Assembly (NCBI GenBank): GCA_964510315.1
Contig: CAZEAP010000002.1
Span: 62,001-126,000, forward strand
Direction of reading: 5' to 3'
Source: CAZEAP01 sp964510315
Lineage (GTDB): Bacteria > Planctomycetota > Brocadiia > SM23-32
DNA length: 64,000 bases
In this document: piece by piece, positions 43,835 through 52,522 of the stretch
Layout: each line of letters begins with the position of its first letter
Numbering within the stretch: the stretch's first letter is position 1
The notes under the pieces: generated by a model
What the model was told of the DNA's origin: nothing
Databases searched by the model: none
The model's input: only the letters and a program-made list of their open reading frames with translations
Program-made: the position numbers and the translations under genes

Positions 43835-45277
43835 CTATGAGCCGGGTTCGAGGCTCCCGACGCTGAGCCGAAGGACCGGTTCTCCGTCCGAGTTCAGCTT
43901 AAACGGCTCCCCGATCCGGTGGCCCACAACCCAGAGAATGTTGTCGCGCGCGTCCACGACCAGGGGGATGCGGTCCCGCTTGTGCCGGGGCACCTTTGCG
44001 TTGATGAAGAACTCCTTCAGTCGGGCGCCCCCCGGTGCACCGAGGGGATGGAAGCGATCCCCCGGTCGACGGCAACGGACGGTCAGTGGTTCGGCTACGG
44101 CGTTGGCGGAAATGAAAACGTCACCCGGGGACGCCCTCTTCTCGGCCTCCTTCGGCCCGAGGCTCCCGGCCGGCAGCCTCTCGCACCTGACCTGCACGCC
44201 CGTGCGGGGCATTTCCACCTCACCCGGCACCGGCAGCCGGCGCGGCGTCCAGGTAGCCGCCGGCCCGCGCCGGGCGAGGTAAACTATTCCGTGCTCCCGG
44301 CGGGCGAAAAAGCCGTCCGGCAGTGAGGTCTCGGCGCCGACCTCCGCCCCGGGAAGGGCGGCGAGCGCCCGATAGTGCTCGGCCCGCAGGGCGGGGGCGG
44401 ATTCCCCGCCGGCCAGCTTCTCCAGGGCGCGCCGGAAGACCCTCTCACGCACCGCGGTTTCTGCCCCGGCGAGCGCGGAGGCATCGAGCGTCACCTCGCC
44501 GGCGCTTGCCTCAAGGCATGCCTGATCCCACAGTTCTTCGGCCAGCTTTCGCAACAGCGAGCCGACCTCAACGGCGGACTCGCCGAGCGCCATCAGTGAT
44601 TCGACCGAGAAAGTCGGGAAATCCCGCTGCAGGGCCGGTATGAGTTCGTGCCGAACTTGGTTCCGGAGGTAGCGGGTGTCCCTGTTGGAACTGTCCTGGC
44701 AGAAGGGCTGCCGCGACTTCCACAGATACTCCCGCAGCTCCGAGCGGCGGACGCACAGCAGGGGACGGACCAGGCGGACCTCCCCGTCGAGCGGGCGGGA
44801 CGGGGCCAGCCCGCCGAGACCGGGGACGCCCGCCCCACGGATAATCCGCAGCAATACGGTTTCAGCGACGTCGTCTCCGTGGTGGCCCGTGGCCACGGCC
44901 CCGGTCGAGTGCTCCCGCGCGACCCTGAGGAGGAAATCGTAGCGCACCTCCCTGGCAACCGCCTCCAGGGAGCCACCGCGGCTCTCAGCGATGGCGGCCA
45001 CGTTGCGCCTTCCGACCGCTATTGGCAGTCCGCGGTCGTGCGCGAAATTTCGGCAGAACTCCTCCTCTGCCTCGGACTCCGAGCCCCGCAGCCCGTGGTT
45101 CAGGTGGGCCAGCCGCAGATCGAGGTTGAGTTTACCGGCCGCCAGAAGCTCCTGCAGGACCAGGGTCAGGGCGACTGAATCCGGCCCTCCGCTCAAGGCG
45201 ATCGTGACGCTCTGCATCCCTTCCAGCAGGCGTCGTCGTCGGATGTGCCGCAGCACTTTTTGGAGGAGGACATCCAT
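43835..45277 (-). CDS. tilS: tRNA(Ile)-lysidine synthase
   Basis: A 480-residue enzyme that converts the CAU anticodon cytidine of tRNA(Ile) to lysidine, needed to read AUA. It has the N-type ATP-pyrophosphatase loop SGGPDSVAL (29-37), LAHLNHGLRGSES, VATGHHGDDVAETVLLRIIRGAG and QDSSNRDTRYLRNQVRHELIP, all family hallmarks, and a TilS C-terminal domain with RCRRPGDRFHPLGAPGGARLKEFF. The start at 45277 is chosen because MDVLLQKVLRH follows the typical layout. The preceding gene ends 5 bases away. Together with ftsH upstream it forms a familiar tilS/ftsH neighbourhood. Confidence 0.95.
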   Translation of the reverse strand: MDVLLQKVLRHIRRRRLLEGMQSVTIALSGGPDSVALTLVLQELLAAGKLNLDLRLAHLNHGLRGSESEAEEEFCRNFAHDRGLPIAVGRRNVAAIAESRGGSLEAVAREVRYDFLLRVAREHSTGAVATGHHGDDVAETVLLRIIRGAGVPGLGGLAPSRPLDGEVRLVRPLLCVRRSELREYLWKSRQPFCQDSSNRDTRYLRNQVRHELIPALQRDFPTFSVESLMALGESAVEVGSLLRKLAEELWDQACLEASAGEVTLDASALAGAETAVRERVFRRALEKLAGGESAPALRAEHYRALAALPGAEVGAETSLPDGFFARREHGIVYLARRGPAATWTPRRLPVPGEVEMPRTGVQVRCERLPAGSLGPKEAEKRASPGDVFISANAVAEPLTVRCRRPGDRFHPLGAPGGARLKEFFINAKVPRHKRDRIPLVVDARDNILWVVGHRIGEPFKLNSDGEPVLRLSVGSLEPGS

Positions 45278-45282
45278 GTCGG

Positions 45283-46791
45283 TTATCCCGGCGATTCCTC
45301 TTGCTTGCTCGGGGTTGCCGCGGGGTCTGGCCACGTCAGCAGGCCCTCCGCCCGAAGCCTCCCGTATGTGTTTCGGGGCGGCGCCAGCCCGCGCCAGAGT
45401 TTCCGGGCCGACTCGTGCCGGCCCTTCTCGCGGGCGATTTCGGCGAGGAGCAGCTTTGCGGCCGGCCGCCATCTGCCGTCGGGATAGTCCCGCAGGTAAT
45501 CCCGCACCTTCCCGTCGGCCACCTCCAGCCGTCCGGCCTCGTGGGCGTTCGCCGCGGCGAAGAAGCGCAGGTGCTCTATGGCAAGCGTCAGCACGCGCGC
45601 CCCCCGTTGCACGTCCGCCTCGGCGAGTTGCTGCGTCAATCGGTTCAGGCTGGCTTCGTAAGCCCGGGCCGCCCGGGAATGCCGGCCGAAGAGCTGGTCC
45701 TGCCGGGCGGCCCCCGTGAGTTCTGCGACCTGCACGGAACGACGGACCGCCTCCGCGGCAAGGTCGCCCTCGGCAGTGCGGAGAGGTGCCCTCCAGAGTT
45801 CCTCCGCCGTCGCCAGGTCGGGTGAGCCGGGCCGGCGGGAAAGACGGGGATGGGCGGGCAGGTCGGCCAGGAGACGGTCAAAAGCGTGCATGCGGGGATC
45901 GAGGGCCATGGGATGGACCGCCGTCTTAAGAGCCGGCTCCGGGGCGGATTCCTCGTCGGCATCTCCTTCCGGATTGCCTTGCCCGGGCGGGGAACGGAGT
46001 CGTCCATAGGCGGCCTGGACCGCCAGTAGCTGGCCCGTCTGCAGGTCGAGCAGGGGAATCCCCCGGAAAGGGTCGACAAGGAACGGTTGGCCCTCTTCCG
46101 GGTAGACCTGTACGGTGGGCCCGGGGCTGTTCTCCCCGGAAAAGGTCACAATCCTGCAGCGCACGCCCGCCTGTCCGGCCAGTTCGGCGTAGGCCCACGC
46201 AAGTTGCTGGCGGTTTCCGCTGCCGCTCCACAGGACCGCCCAGGGCTCGGTGTGCACGGCAAGCGAATCGACGGGTGCCGTGTACCACGCGAACCAGCGG
46301 CAAAGCAACATGGCGCGTTCTCGGTCGTTTTGGGCGCCCGCCGTCAGGCGTCGAGCCAGGTTCCAGACGGCTCGAGTCCGGCGGATATAGCGCTTGTGTT
46401 CCGCGCTGAGCTGCCCGAAATCCTCCAATTGATTGAAGAAGCGAAAAGCCTCCTCGAGGTTGTTGAACGCATGGAGCAGGGGCACGGCGAGTCGGTGGAG
46501 GGCCGGGTTCTCTGGGTCCAGCTCGGCGATGTGCTGCAGGTTCTGCGCGGCCTCTTCGGGCTTGTCCTCCGCCAGCGCGCGCCGGGCTTCCCGCAGGTGG
46601 CGGGAGACGGCTTCTTCAGTCTGACGGGAGAGCTGGTCCCGGCAGATTCTGTATCCGAGGAGTCCGGCGGTCAACGCGGCCAGCAGGCCGACAAGCACCG
46701 CGAGGCGTATCTTGCGCCCGCGGGAGATGCCTTCGCTTTCCTCGCCCGACTCGGCCCCCACGTTTTCAGTTTCGGCAGTTTCTGGGTCCAT
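45283..46791 (-). CDS. Membrane-anchored TPR protein with transglutaminase-like domain lacking Cys
   Basis: A 502-residue protein. One membrane helix at about 30-47 is followed by TPR-like helical pairs (LREARRALAEDKPEEAAQNLQHIAELDPENPAL). A stretch similar to a bacterial transglutaminase-like core comes next (ERAMLLCRWFAWYT, SGSGNRQQLAWAYAELAGQAGVRCRIVTF). In active members a Cys follows the Gly of the GxC motif; here the corresponding position is not Cys, so catalysis is doubtful. A helical C-terminal domain (about 360-495) has a further TPR-like rhythm. It lies between tilS and ftsH. The function is unknown. Confidence 0.65.
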   Translation of the reverse strand: MDPETAETENVGAESGEESEGISRGRKIRLAVLVGLLAALTAGLLGYRICRDQLSRQTEEAVSRHLREARRALAEDKPEEAAQNLQHIAELDPENPALHRLAVPLLHAFNNLEEAFRFFNQLEDFGQLSAEHKRYIRRTRAVWNLARRLTAGAQNDRERAMLLCRWFAWYTAPVDSLAVHTEPWAVLWSGSGNRQQLAWAYAELAGQAGVRCRIVTFSGENSPGPTVQVYPEEGQPFLVDPFRGIPLLDLQTGQLLAVQAAYGRLRSPPGQGNPEGDADEESAPEPALKTAVHPMALDPRMHAFDRLLADLPAHPRLSRRPGSPDLATAEELWRAPLRTAEGDLAAEAVRRSVQVAELTGAARQDQLFGRHSRAARAYEASLNRLTQQLAEADVQRGARVLTLAIEHLRFFAAANAHEAGRLEVADGKVRDYLRDYPDGRWRPAAKLLLAEIAREKGRHESARKLWRGLAPPRNTYGRLRAEGLLTWPDPAATPSKQEESPG

Positions 46792-46852
46792 GCTCGCTGT
46801 TTTTCCGTGGCTTATGTAGGTTTTGTCGCCTGGCAGCGTGCCCGGAGGCGGT

Positions 46853-48823
46853 TCAGTCAGGAGCGCCCTGCGAGCCCTGGGCCTGCTTCGGTTGCTCGGC
46901 CATCGCCTGCTCTTCGGAAGGTGCCACGGAGGCGGCCGGCGGGAGTTCTATGCCATGGGTGCCCAGCAGTTCACGCAGTTCCTCCTGCTCTATGACTTCC
47001 TTCTCGCGCAGTGCGGCCGCCAGGGCCAGCAGTGCGTCTTTGTGGTCGGCGAGCCGGTCGAGGGCGCGCCGGTATGCGCTGTCCACCAGTTCTCGCACGG
47101 CGTCGTCGATTTTCCGGGCGGTGCGTTCGCTCCAGGGGCTGCCGAATTGCAGTTCGGGTGGCTGCCCGGGAGAAGGCTCCCGCCTGGCGTAGGAGAGAGG
47201 ACCCAGTTCAGGGCACATGCCGAACTTGGTCACCATCTCGCGTGCCAGGTCCGTGGCTTTCTGGAGATCGTTGTTGGCGCCCGTTGAGAGTTCCTCGAAG
47301 ACGACCTTTTCGGCGGCGCGGCCCCCCAGCATCACCGCCATCCGGTCCATCAACTCCTCTTTCCTCAGCACGTAGCGGTCTTCGGTGGGCATCTGCATGG
47401 TATAGCCCAGGGCGGCCGCGCCGCGCGGGATCATGGACACCTTTCGGACCGGGTCTGCGCCGGGCACCAGGCATGCCACCAGTGCGTGCCCCGATTCGTG
47501 GTGGGCTACGATGCCCTTTTCCTCATCGTTCATCAGCCGGTTGCGCTTCTGCAGGCCGGCCATGACGCGCTCGATCGAGTCCTCGAAGTCCTCCATTTCG
47601 ACCTGGCTCTTGCCGCGTCGGGCGGCCAGGAGGGTGCCCTCGTTGACCAGGTTGGCGAGGTCGGCCCCGACGAATCCCGGGGTCATGGCCGCCAGCTTGT
47701 GGAGGTCGACCGAGTCGCTCAGCTTCACGTCCCGGGTATGCACCCTGAGGATGCCTTCCCTGTCTTTGAGGTCCGGCGGAGGGACCATGATCTGTCGGTC
47801 GAAGCGCCCCGGGCGGAGCAGGGCGGGGTCCAGCATCTCCGGGCGGTTGGTGGCGGCCAGCAGAATGACGCCCTTCTGGGTCTGAAAGCCGTCCATCTGC
47901 ACCAGCAGTGCGTTGAGGGTCTGTTCCCGCTCGTCGTGGCCTCCCATCAGGCCCATCCCGCGTGTCTTGCCCAGGGCGTCCAGCTCGTCGATGAAGATGA
48001 TGCACGGGGCGTTTTTCTGAGCCTGCTCGAAGAGGTCACGCACGCGGGCGGCGCCCACCCCGACGAACATCTCCACGAAGTCCGAGCCGCTGAGACTGAA
48101 GAAAGTTACCCCGGCCTCCCCGGCAACCGCCTTGGCCAGGAGGGTCTTGCCGGTTCCCGGCGGCCCCACCAGCAGCACACCCTTGGGGATCCGGCCGCCC
48201 AGGCGGGTGAACTTGGTGGGGTTCTGGAGGAACTCGATGACCTCCTGCAGTTCCTGTTTGCACTCCTCGATTCCGGCTACGTCCTGGAAGGTGACCCCCA
48301 CCTCTTCGTTGGCCACGACGTTGGCCCGGCTCTGGCTGAAGTTCATCACGCTGCTGGTCGGATTCATCCGGCCCAGGATGAACCGCCAGAACAGCAGGAT
48401 CAGCACGATGGGGAATATCCACAGCAGCAGCGGGTTCTCCAACCAGGAGGGGGCGGGCGCGTCCCAGTTCTCTCCCACTTTCTCCTGAAGGAGTTCCGGG
48501 AGCTTCTCGTCGCTTTTCAGGCGGTTGGCGACGAACTTCGCCTCCCCGCCCTGATCGTCCACCAGCTGTCCCTTCACCTTGTCACGGCTGAGGACGACGT
48601 GGGTGACTTTGCCCTGCTGCAGGAGCTTCCGGAAGCGCCCGTAGGTGATCTCCTGGCGGTCCTCCGAACGGGCCGCCCATACGATGAGCAAAACCAGCGC
48701 AAGGCCAAACACCAGGTACCATAGCGGGAGTTTCCGCCGCTTCTGCGGGCCCCCGCCCGACGGACGCGCTCCACCGGGCTGTTTTGGATCCTGGCCCCGC
48801 GGCGGGGGCGGCGGTTTGCGCAT
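46853..48823 (-). CDS. ftsH: ATP-dependent zinc metalloprotease FtsH
   Basis: A 656-residue hexameric membrane AAA+ protease degrading membrane and short-lived cytosolic proteins. Two helices (33-50 and 131-151) enclose a periplasmic domain. The AAA module has Walker A GPPGTGKT (220-227), Walker B IIFIDE (275-280) and the second region of homology (ATNRPEMLDPALLRPGRFDR). The zinc motif HESGH lies at 442-446 and the third ligand Asp519 in NNDL. A proline-rich N-terminal stretch (KPPPPPRG) is unusual. The start at 48823 has GGAG nine bases upstream; ATG 48832 is the alternative. It is the first gene of the minus-strand unit. Confidence 0.96.
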   Translation of the reverse strand: MRKPPPPPRGQDPKQPGGARPSGGGPQKRRKLPLWYLVFGLALVLLIVWAARSEDRQEITYGRFRKLLQQGKVTHVVLSRDKVKGQLVDDQGGEAKFVANRLKSDEKLPELLQEKVGENWDAPAPSWLENPLLLWIFPIVLILLFWRFILGRMNPTSSVMNFSQSRANVVANEEVGVTFQDVAGIEECKQELQEVIEFLQNPTKFTRLGGRIPKGVLLVGPPGTGKTLLAKAVAGEAGVTFFSLSGSDFVEMFVGVGAARVRDLFEQAQKNAPCIIFIDELDALGKTRGMGLMGGHDEREQTLNALLVQMDGFQTQKGVILLAATNRPEMLDPALLRPGRFDRQIMVPPPDLKDREGILRVHTRDVKLSDSVDLHKLAAMTPGFVGADLANLVNEGTLLAARRGKSQVEMEDFEDSIERVMAGLQKRNRLMNDEEKGIVAHHESGHALVACLVPGADPVRKVSMIPRGAAALGYTMQMPTEDRYVLRKEELMDRMAVMLGGRAAEKVVFEELSTGANNDLQKATDLAREMVTKFGMCPELGPLSYARREPSPGQPPELQFGSPWSERTARKIDDAVRELVDSAYRRALDRLADHKDALLALAAALREKEVIEQEELRELLGTHGIELPPAASVAPSEEQAMAEQPKQAQGSQGAPD

Positions 48824-48935
48824 CGAATTCATCTCCAAACGTAGAGCCGAAGAGCGCTCGGCGCGAGCAAGCAGGGACGGAATCCGAGCTGCGGAAGGAA
48901 ATCGCTCATCCCACCGATTCCATAACCAGCTGTCC

Positions 48936-48964
48936 ATTATAGCACGCCCGCCCGCTGAGGCCAA
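48936..48964 (-). promoter_or_regulatory. Predicted promoter of the ftsH unit
   Basis: On the minus strand, TTGGCC (48959-48964), 17 bp, then TATAAT (48936-48941) with a preceding TG (extended -10). The predicted leader is about 105 nt. Apart from this and the prepilin-4 promoter, the 428-base gap 48824-49251 shows no gene. Confidence 0.6.
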
Positions 48965-49164
48965 TCGCAGCGGAGGTCCGGGGACTCCCGAGGTGTGCCG
49001 CCATCTTCCCAGGTTTTGTTTATGCAGCCCGCCGGGGACGCCCTCGGCCGGGGCCGGCGGTGCGCTCCGGGCGAGGTGCCGGTGCGGACGGATTGCTCCC
49101 GCGCCTCTGAATGCCCCGCGCCCGGCCTGTGGCGGGGAGACAGGACTGCAAGGCGCTTTTGTTC

Positions 49165-49192
49165 TTGACAAAGCCCGAGCAGAAACTATACT
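49165..49192 (+). promoter_or_regulatory. Promoter of prepilin-like gene 4
   Basis: TTGACA (49165-49170), 16 bp, then TATACT (49187-49192), about 60 bases before the start codon. A TTTT run (49157-49160) stands upstream of the -35 box. Confidence 0.75.
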
Positions 49193-49251
49193 GGAAAGTA
49201 GAGTAGAAGGGCCAAATAATGTCCTCATAATTTCGTTGTCGGAGGGTCACG

Positions 49252-50358
49252 ATGAAGCGGAAGGGATTTACGCTCGTCGAGCTGTTGGTCGTGATCGCCA
49301 TCATAACCATCCTTGCGGGTATGCTCATGCCGGCGCTCAACAGAGCCCGGCAGGAAGCACGGAAAGCAAAGTGCACCAGCAACGTGAAGAACGTCGGGTA
49401 CCAATTCCAGATGTACCGGAACAACAACCGGGACCGCATGCCGAGCTGGAACCGGACTTCGCCGTTTGCGACGAACCCGACGGGCGGCACGAGTAATTTT
49501 GTGGTTTACGATTCCTCACTGAGCCTCGCCCTGTTGTATCCGCACTACGCGGAGACGCTGGATCTGTTCATCTGCCCGTCCACAGATGACACCCCGGAGT
49601 TCGCCGACGAAGACGAGGATGCGACCACCTTGACCGGCGGGCAGAACTTCGACATCGACGGGGACCTCACCACCACCGACCTGCGCTTTAACGTCGACAA
49701 CCCGCTGGTCAGCTACTATCGGAGCGCAGCTTACAGTAATCCGAACGATCCCAGCTACGTGATCGACCCCAACATTCCGGTCAACTGCTGGGCCAGCCGC
49801 CCGATCTACGCCGACGGGCCCGACCTGGACCTGGTGAAGATGCTGTGGATGGACGCTACCTCGGCGACCGACGAGACGACCTTCCCCGGCGACGAACACG
49901 CCAACCACGGTTACGGGGCCGTCGTGGCATTCGCGGACGGAAGCGCCGACTTCGTCCTCATGACGGGCAACGCCGAATTGAGGAACCCCCGGCTCGACCC
50001 GGCCTCCCACTTCGGTGACAACCAGGACGGCGACAGCCTGGGGATCGGGGACGTCACCCCCGACATCTATGCCGACGACGCCTTCGACTACGTGGACCTC
50101 GACACTCCGAGCAACTCGCGCTACGACGGGGACGAGAAGTTCGACGCCCACCTCGGCACACACGTTGACTTCGGCACCTATGACCCCGGGAGCGGTTCGG
50201 GAACCTGGACAGACGGGGCCTACTGGGACGACGCCACGCGGGATTGGGACGCCGAAGGTCGGCCCATCTACACGCCGGGCTCGGTCGCGTGGTACGGCCC
50301 GAACAGCTTCAACTCCGATCCTGAGAGCGCCTACAACGTGGACGACGTGGAGGATTGA
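49252..50358 (+). CDS. Prepilin-like secreted protein with H-x9-DG motif (copy 4)
   Basis: A 368-residue protein. The class III signal is KRKG/FTLVELLVVIAIITIL, with Gly before the cleavage site as in classic prepilins, followed by MLMPALNRARQEARKAKC. The body is very acidic (Asp-, Thr- and Tyr-rich), with HGYGAVVAFADGSADFV (H-x9-DG). A GGAGGG ribosome site lies directly upstream. Unlike copies 1-3, the leader has neither the 15-base anti-SD element nor an obvious terminator after the gene. Export and processing are inferred. Confidence 0.88.
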   Translation: MKRKGFTLVELLVVIAIITILAGMLMPALNRARQEARKAKCTSNVKNVGYQFQMYRNNNRDRMPSWNRTSPFATNPTGGTSNFVVYDSSLSLALLYPHYAETLDLFICPSTDDTPEFADEDEDATTLTGGQNFDIDGDLTTTDLRFNVDNPLVSYYRSAAYSNPNDPSYVIDPNIPVNCWASRPIYADGPDLDLVKMLWMDATSATDETTFPGDEHANHGYGAVVAFADGSADFVLMTGNAELRNPRLDPASHFGDNQDGDSLGIGDVTPDIYADDAFDYVDLDTPSNSRYDGDEKFDAHLGTHVDFGTYDPGSGSGTWTDGAYWDDATRDWDAEGRPIYTPGSVAWYGPNSFNSDPESAYNVDDVED

Positions 50359-50664
50359 GCCGGGCATCTCGGGGACCGGGACGCGCCTCCAGGCCGGGGG
50401 GGAAGGGGTCGGCGGGCCAGGTCTGTGTGCATGCCCCTGCCTTCCGCGATGCGGCTATCCGGTCCGTGCCGATCGCGTGATGTCTCGGACCCCCTGAGAG
50501 GGGGAAGGGGAGTCCGGGGCGCGCTTCTCGCCGCTGCTTCGCGGGTATGCCCTCAGGGGGGCCTTCAGGCCCCGGGGTCCTCCGTGTCGGGGCTTGCACT
50601 ATGCTCGGCCGCCTTTACCATGGAGTTTGGGTAGCCTTCAGGGTGTCTTTGAGGGGTGATGTTG
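50359..50664. other. Intergenic region after prepilin-like gene 4
   Basis: 306 bases, GC-rich, with imperfect palindromes between about 50484 and 50580 (CCCCCTGAGAGGGGG; GGGGCCTTCAGGCCCC-like). No clear intrinsic terminator. A weak promoter (TTGCAC 50594-50599, 16 bp, TACCAT 50616-50621) could serve the small gene at 50665. Confidence 0.4.
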
Positions 50665-50925
50665 ATGATCGAAGTCGAGAGAAAGAACGGGAACGAGTTC
50701 AAGGTCGTCGTCCGCGAGGACGACGGGATGACCCGCCATGCGGTCACCGTAGGGGACGACTACTACCAGAAGCTCACCGGCGGGGAGATCACGAAGGAGG
50801 AGCTGGTAGAGCGCTCCTTCAAGTTCCTCCTGGCGCGCGAACCCAAGGAGTCCATTCTCTCACGGTTCGATCTCCCGGTGATTGAACGTTATTTTCCCTC
50901 CTACGAGGACGAGATAAGCGTCTGA
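50665..50925 (+). CDS. Conserved-looking small protein (86 aa), unknown function
   Basis: The product begins MIEVERKNGNEFKVVV and contains RHAVTVGDDYYQKLTGGEITKEELVERSFKFLLARE and a C-terminal RFDLPVIERYFPSYEDEI. I recall similar short, uncharacterised proteins in several bacterial phyla, but have no functional name for them. GAGGGG is eight bases upstream of the ATG at 50665; upstream in-frame starts at 50656 and 50659 are possible. The TIM-barrel gene follows by 18 bases, so the two may be co-expressed. Confidence 0.75.
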   Translation: MIEVERKNGNEFKVVVREDDGMTRHAVTVGDDYYQKLTGGEITKEELVERSFKFLLAREPKESILSRFDLPVIERYFPSYEDEISV

Positions 50926-50943
50926 GCAGCGAGGATGGAGAGC

Positions 50944-51858
50944 ATGGACGCGGGCGTGTCACTCGGCTTCAAGCTGCCCCTGGACTGGCGGCGGCGGCGG
51001 CGCGAGGGCAGGCTGCCCGACCTGCGGGGTAGCGTCTACGAGTTCCTGTGCGAGACCGGCTTCCGCTTCGTGGAATTCCCCGTCGGGCTCGAGTTGGACG
51101 CCAACGCTGCCACCAGGGAGCTGCTCGAGCGGGAACTGTGCAGATTGAGGGATGCCGGGTTGGGGGTGGCGCTGCATCCGGGCCCGGGGAAGCTCGACAA
51201 CGACACGGCGTCCTGGTTCGGTCCCGTCCCCGACTGCCAGCCGGGCGTGGAGCCCGTGCTGGAGGTGGCGCGGCTTGCCGCCGGAGCCGTCGAAGGGCCC
51301 GTGCCGGTCGTGCTCCATCCGGCTCAATTCCTCTACCAGCCGGAGGGGACCGACCTCGCCGCGCTTCGCCGGGAGATGGTCCGGCGCTCGCGGCTGTTCT
51401 TTTGCGAGCTGGGGCGCCGAGCGGCCGCCGGGACCGAGCAGCTACGCACCGTTGCCGAGCACCAGGTTCCCCCGGGGCCTTCGGAAACCCTTATCCGCGT
51501 CGGCGACACCTGTGATGAACTCCTGGAGGCCACGCGCGGTTGCTCGGTCGGCCTCTGCTGGGACACCGGCCACTACCTGCTGGCGGTTCAGCGCTACGGA
51601 CAGGAGGAGCCGCCGCCGGAGGAATTCCTCGACCGCGTGGAGCACGTACACCTGCACGACGTGGTCGAGGGCCGGGACCACCGGGTCGTCACGCGCACAT
51701 CCGATGCGTTGAGAGACCTCATTGTGGTTTTGCGGCGGTCCGGTTTCCGGGGGGGCGTCACTCTGGAATACAGCGCCAACGCCGTCCGCGAGGCCGGGGG
51801 GCCTGAGGCGGTGCTGTCGGAGTCGGCGGAACTGCTCGGGGATTGGCTCGAGGCGTGA
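50944..51858 (+). CDS. Xylose isomerase-like TIM-barrel protein
   Basis: A 304-residue protein of the sugar phosphate isomerase/epimerase type (AP endonuclease 2 fold). Likely metal-site residues lie in VALHPGPG, SVGLCWDTGHYLL (Asp, His), HVHLHDVVEGRDH (His) and VTLEYS (Glu). Family members isomerise sugars or polyols or open rings. The substrate is unknown. An in-frame ATG at 50935 is an alternative start. It is convergent with tRNA-Ser. Confidence 0.78.
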   Translation: MDAGVSLGFKLPLDWRRRRREGRLPDLRGSVYEFLCETGFRFVEFPVGLELDANAATRELLERELCRLRDAGLGVALHPGPGKLDNDTASWFGPVPDCQPGVEPVLEVARLAAGAVEGPVPVVLHPAQFLYQPEGTDLAALRREMVRRSRLFFCELGRRAAAGTEQLRTVAEHQVPPGPSETLIRVGDTCDELLEATRGCSVGLCWDTGHYLLAVQRYGQEEPPPEEFLDRVEHVHLHDVVEGRDHRVVTRTSDALRDLIVVLRRSGFRGGVTLEYSANAVREAGGPEAVLSESAELLGDWLEA

Positions 51859-51879
51859 GGGGCCGCGGGACGGCCGGAA

Positions 51880-51977
<98 letters not shown>

Positions 51978-52020
51978 ACCGGGATATGTTAACTTCCGCC
52001 GGCCCGGCGGGCAAGGAGCG

Positions 52021-52370
52021 GCCCAACGGCAAAGGGAACCACGAAGAGCACGAAGGACACGGAGGAAGGTAACGGTAAGGAGGAGCACAACGGCAGGGGG
52101 AACGCAGAGGACGCAGAGGAAAGAGAAACGACAAAGGGAACTACGGAGGCGCGGAGGCCACGAAGGAAGGTAACGGTAAGGAGGAGCACAACGGCAGGGG
52201 GAACGCAGAGGACGCAGAGGAAAGAGAAACGACAAAGGGAACTACGGAGGCGCGGAGGCCACGAAGGAAGGTAACGGTAAGGAGGAGCACAACGGCAGGG
52301 GCAACCGCGGAGGACGCAGAGGAAAGAGAAACGACAAAGGGAACTATGGAGGCGCGGAGGGCACGAAGGA
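52021..52370 (-). repeat. Tandem array of three 101-bp units (nonamer-phased)
   Basis: Units begin at AAGGTAACGG at 52066, 52167 and 52268 (period 101). Each contains ACGCAGAGG, ACGAAGG and ACGGAGG-type words. The first two look identical and the third diverges. Their reverse complement shows the CCTCTGCGTCCTCTGCG pattern seen at 3361-3419 and 14409-14466. The leading part (52041-52065) has CACGAAGAG-CACGAAGGA-CACGGAGGA nonamers. Serine/leucine-rich frames across it are artefacts. Confidence 0.88.
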
Positions 52371-52480
52371 GAACGGCGAAAACCACCGGGAAGGGAGAAA
52401 CGGTTTGGTCAGGGGCGTTTTGGGCCCCCGGCCGTTTTTCTCATAAGAGGTTACAATTCGTGGTACCTGTTCTTCTTCTG

Positions 52481-52522
52481 TTCTCCGTGTCCTCCGTGTC
52501 CTCCGTGTCTCCGTGGTTCCCC
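52481..52522 (+). repeat. Nonamer tandem repeat (CTCCGTGTC x3), inverted relative to the preceding array
   Basis: Three exact CTCCGTGTC units (from 52483, 52492 and 52501) followed by TCCGTGGTTCCCC. It is in the opposite orientation to the three-unit array, so the pair could fold into a large imperfect hairpin. The 789-base gap 51859-52647 contains otherwise only the tRNA. Confidence 0.85.
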
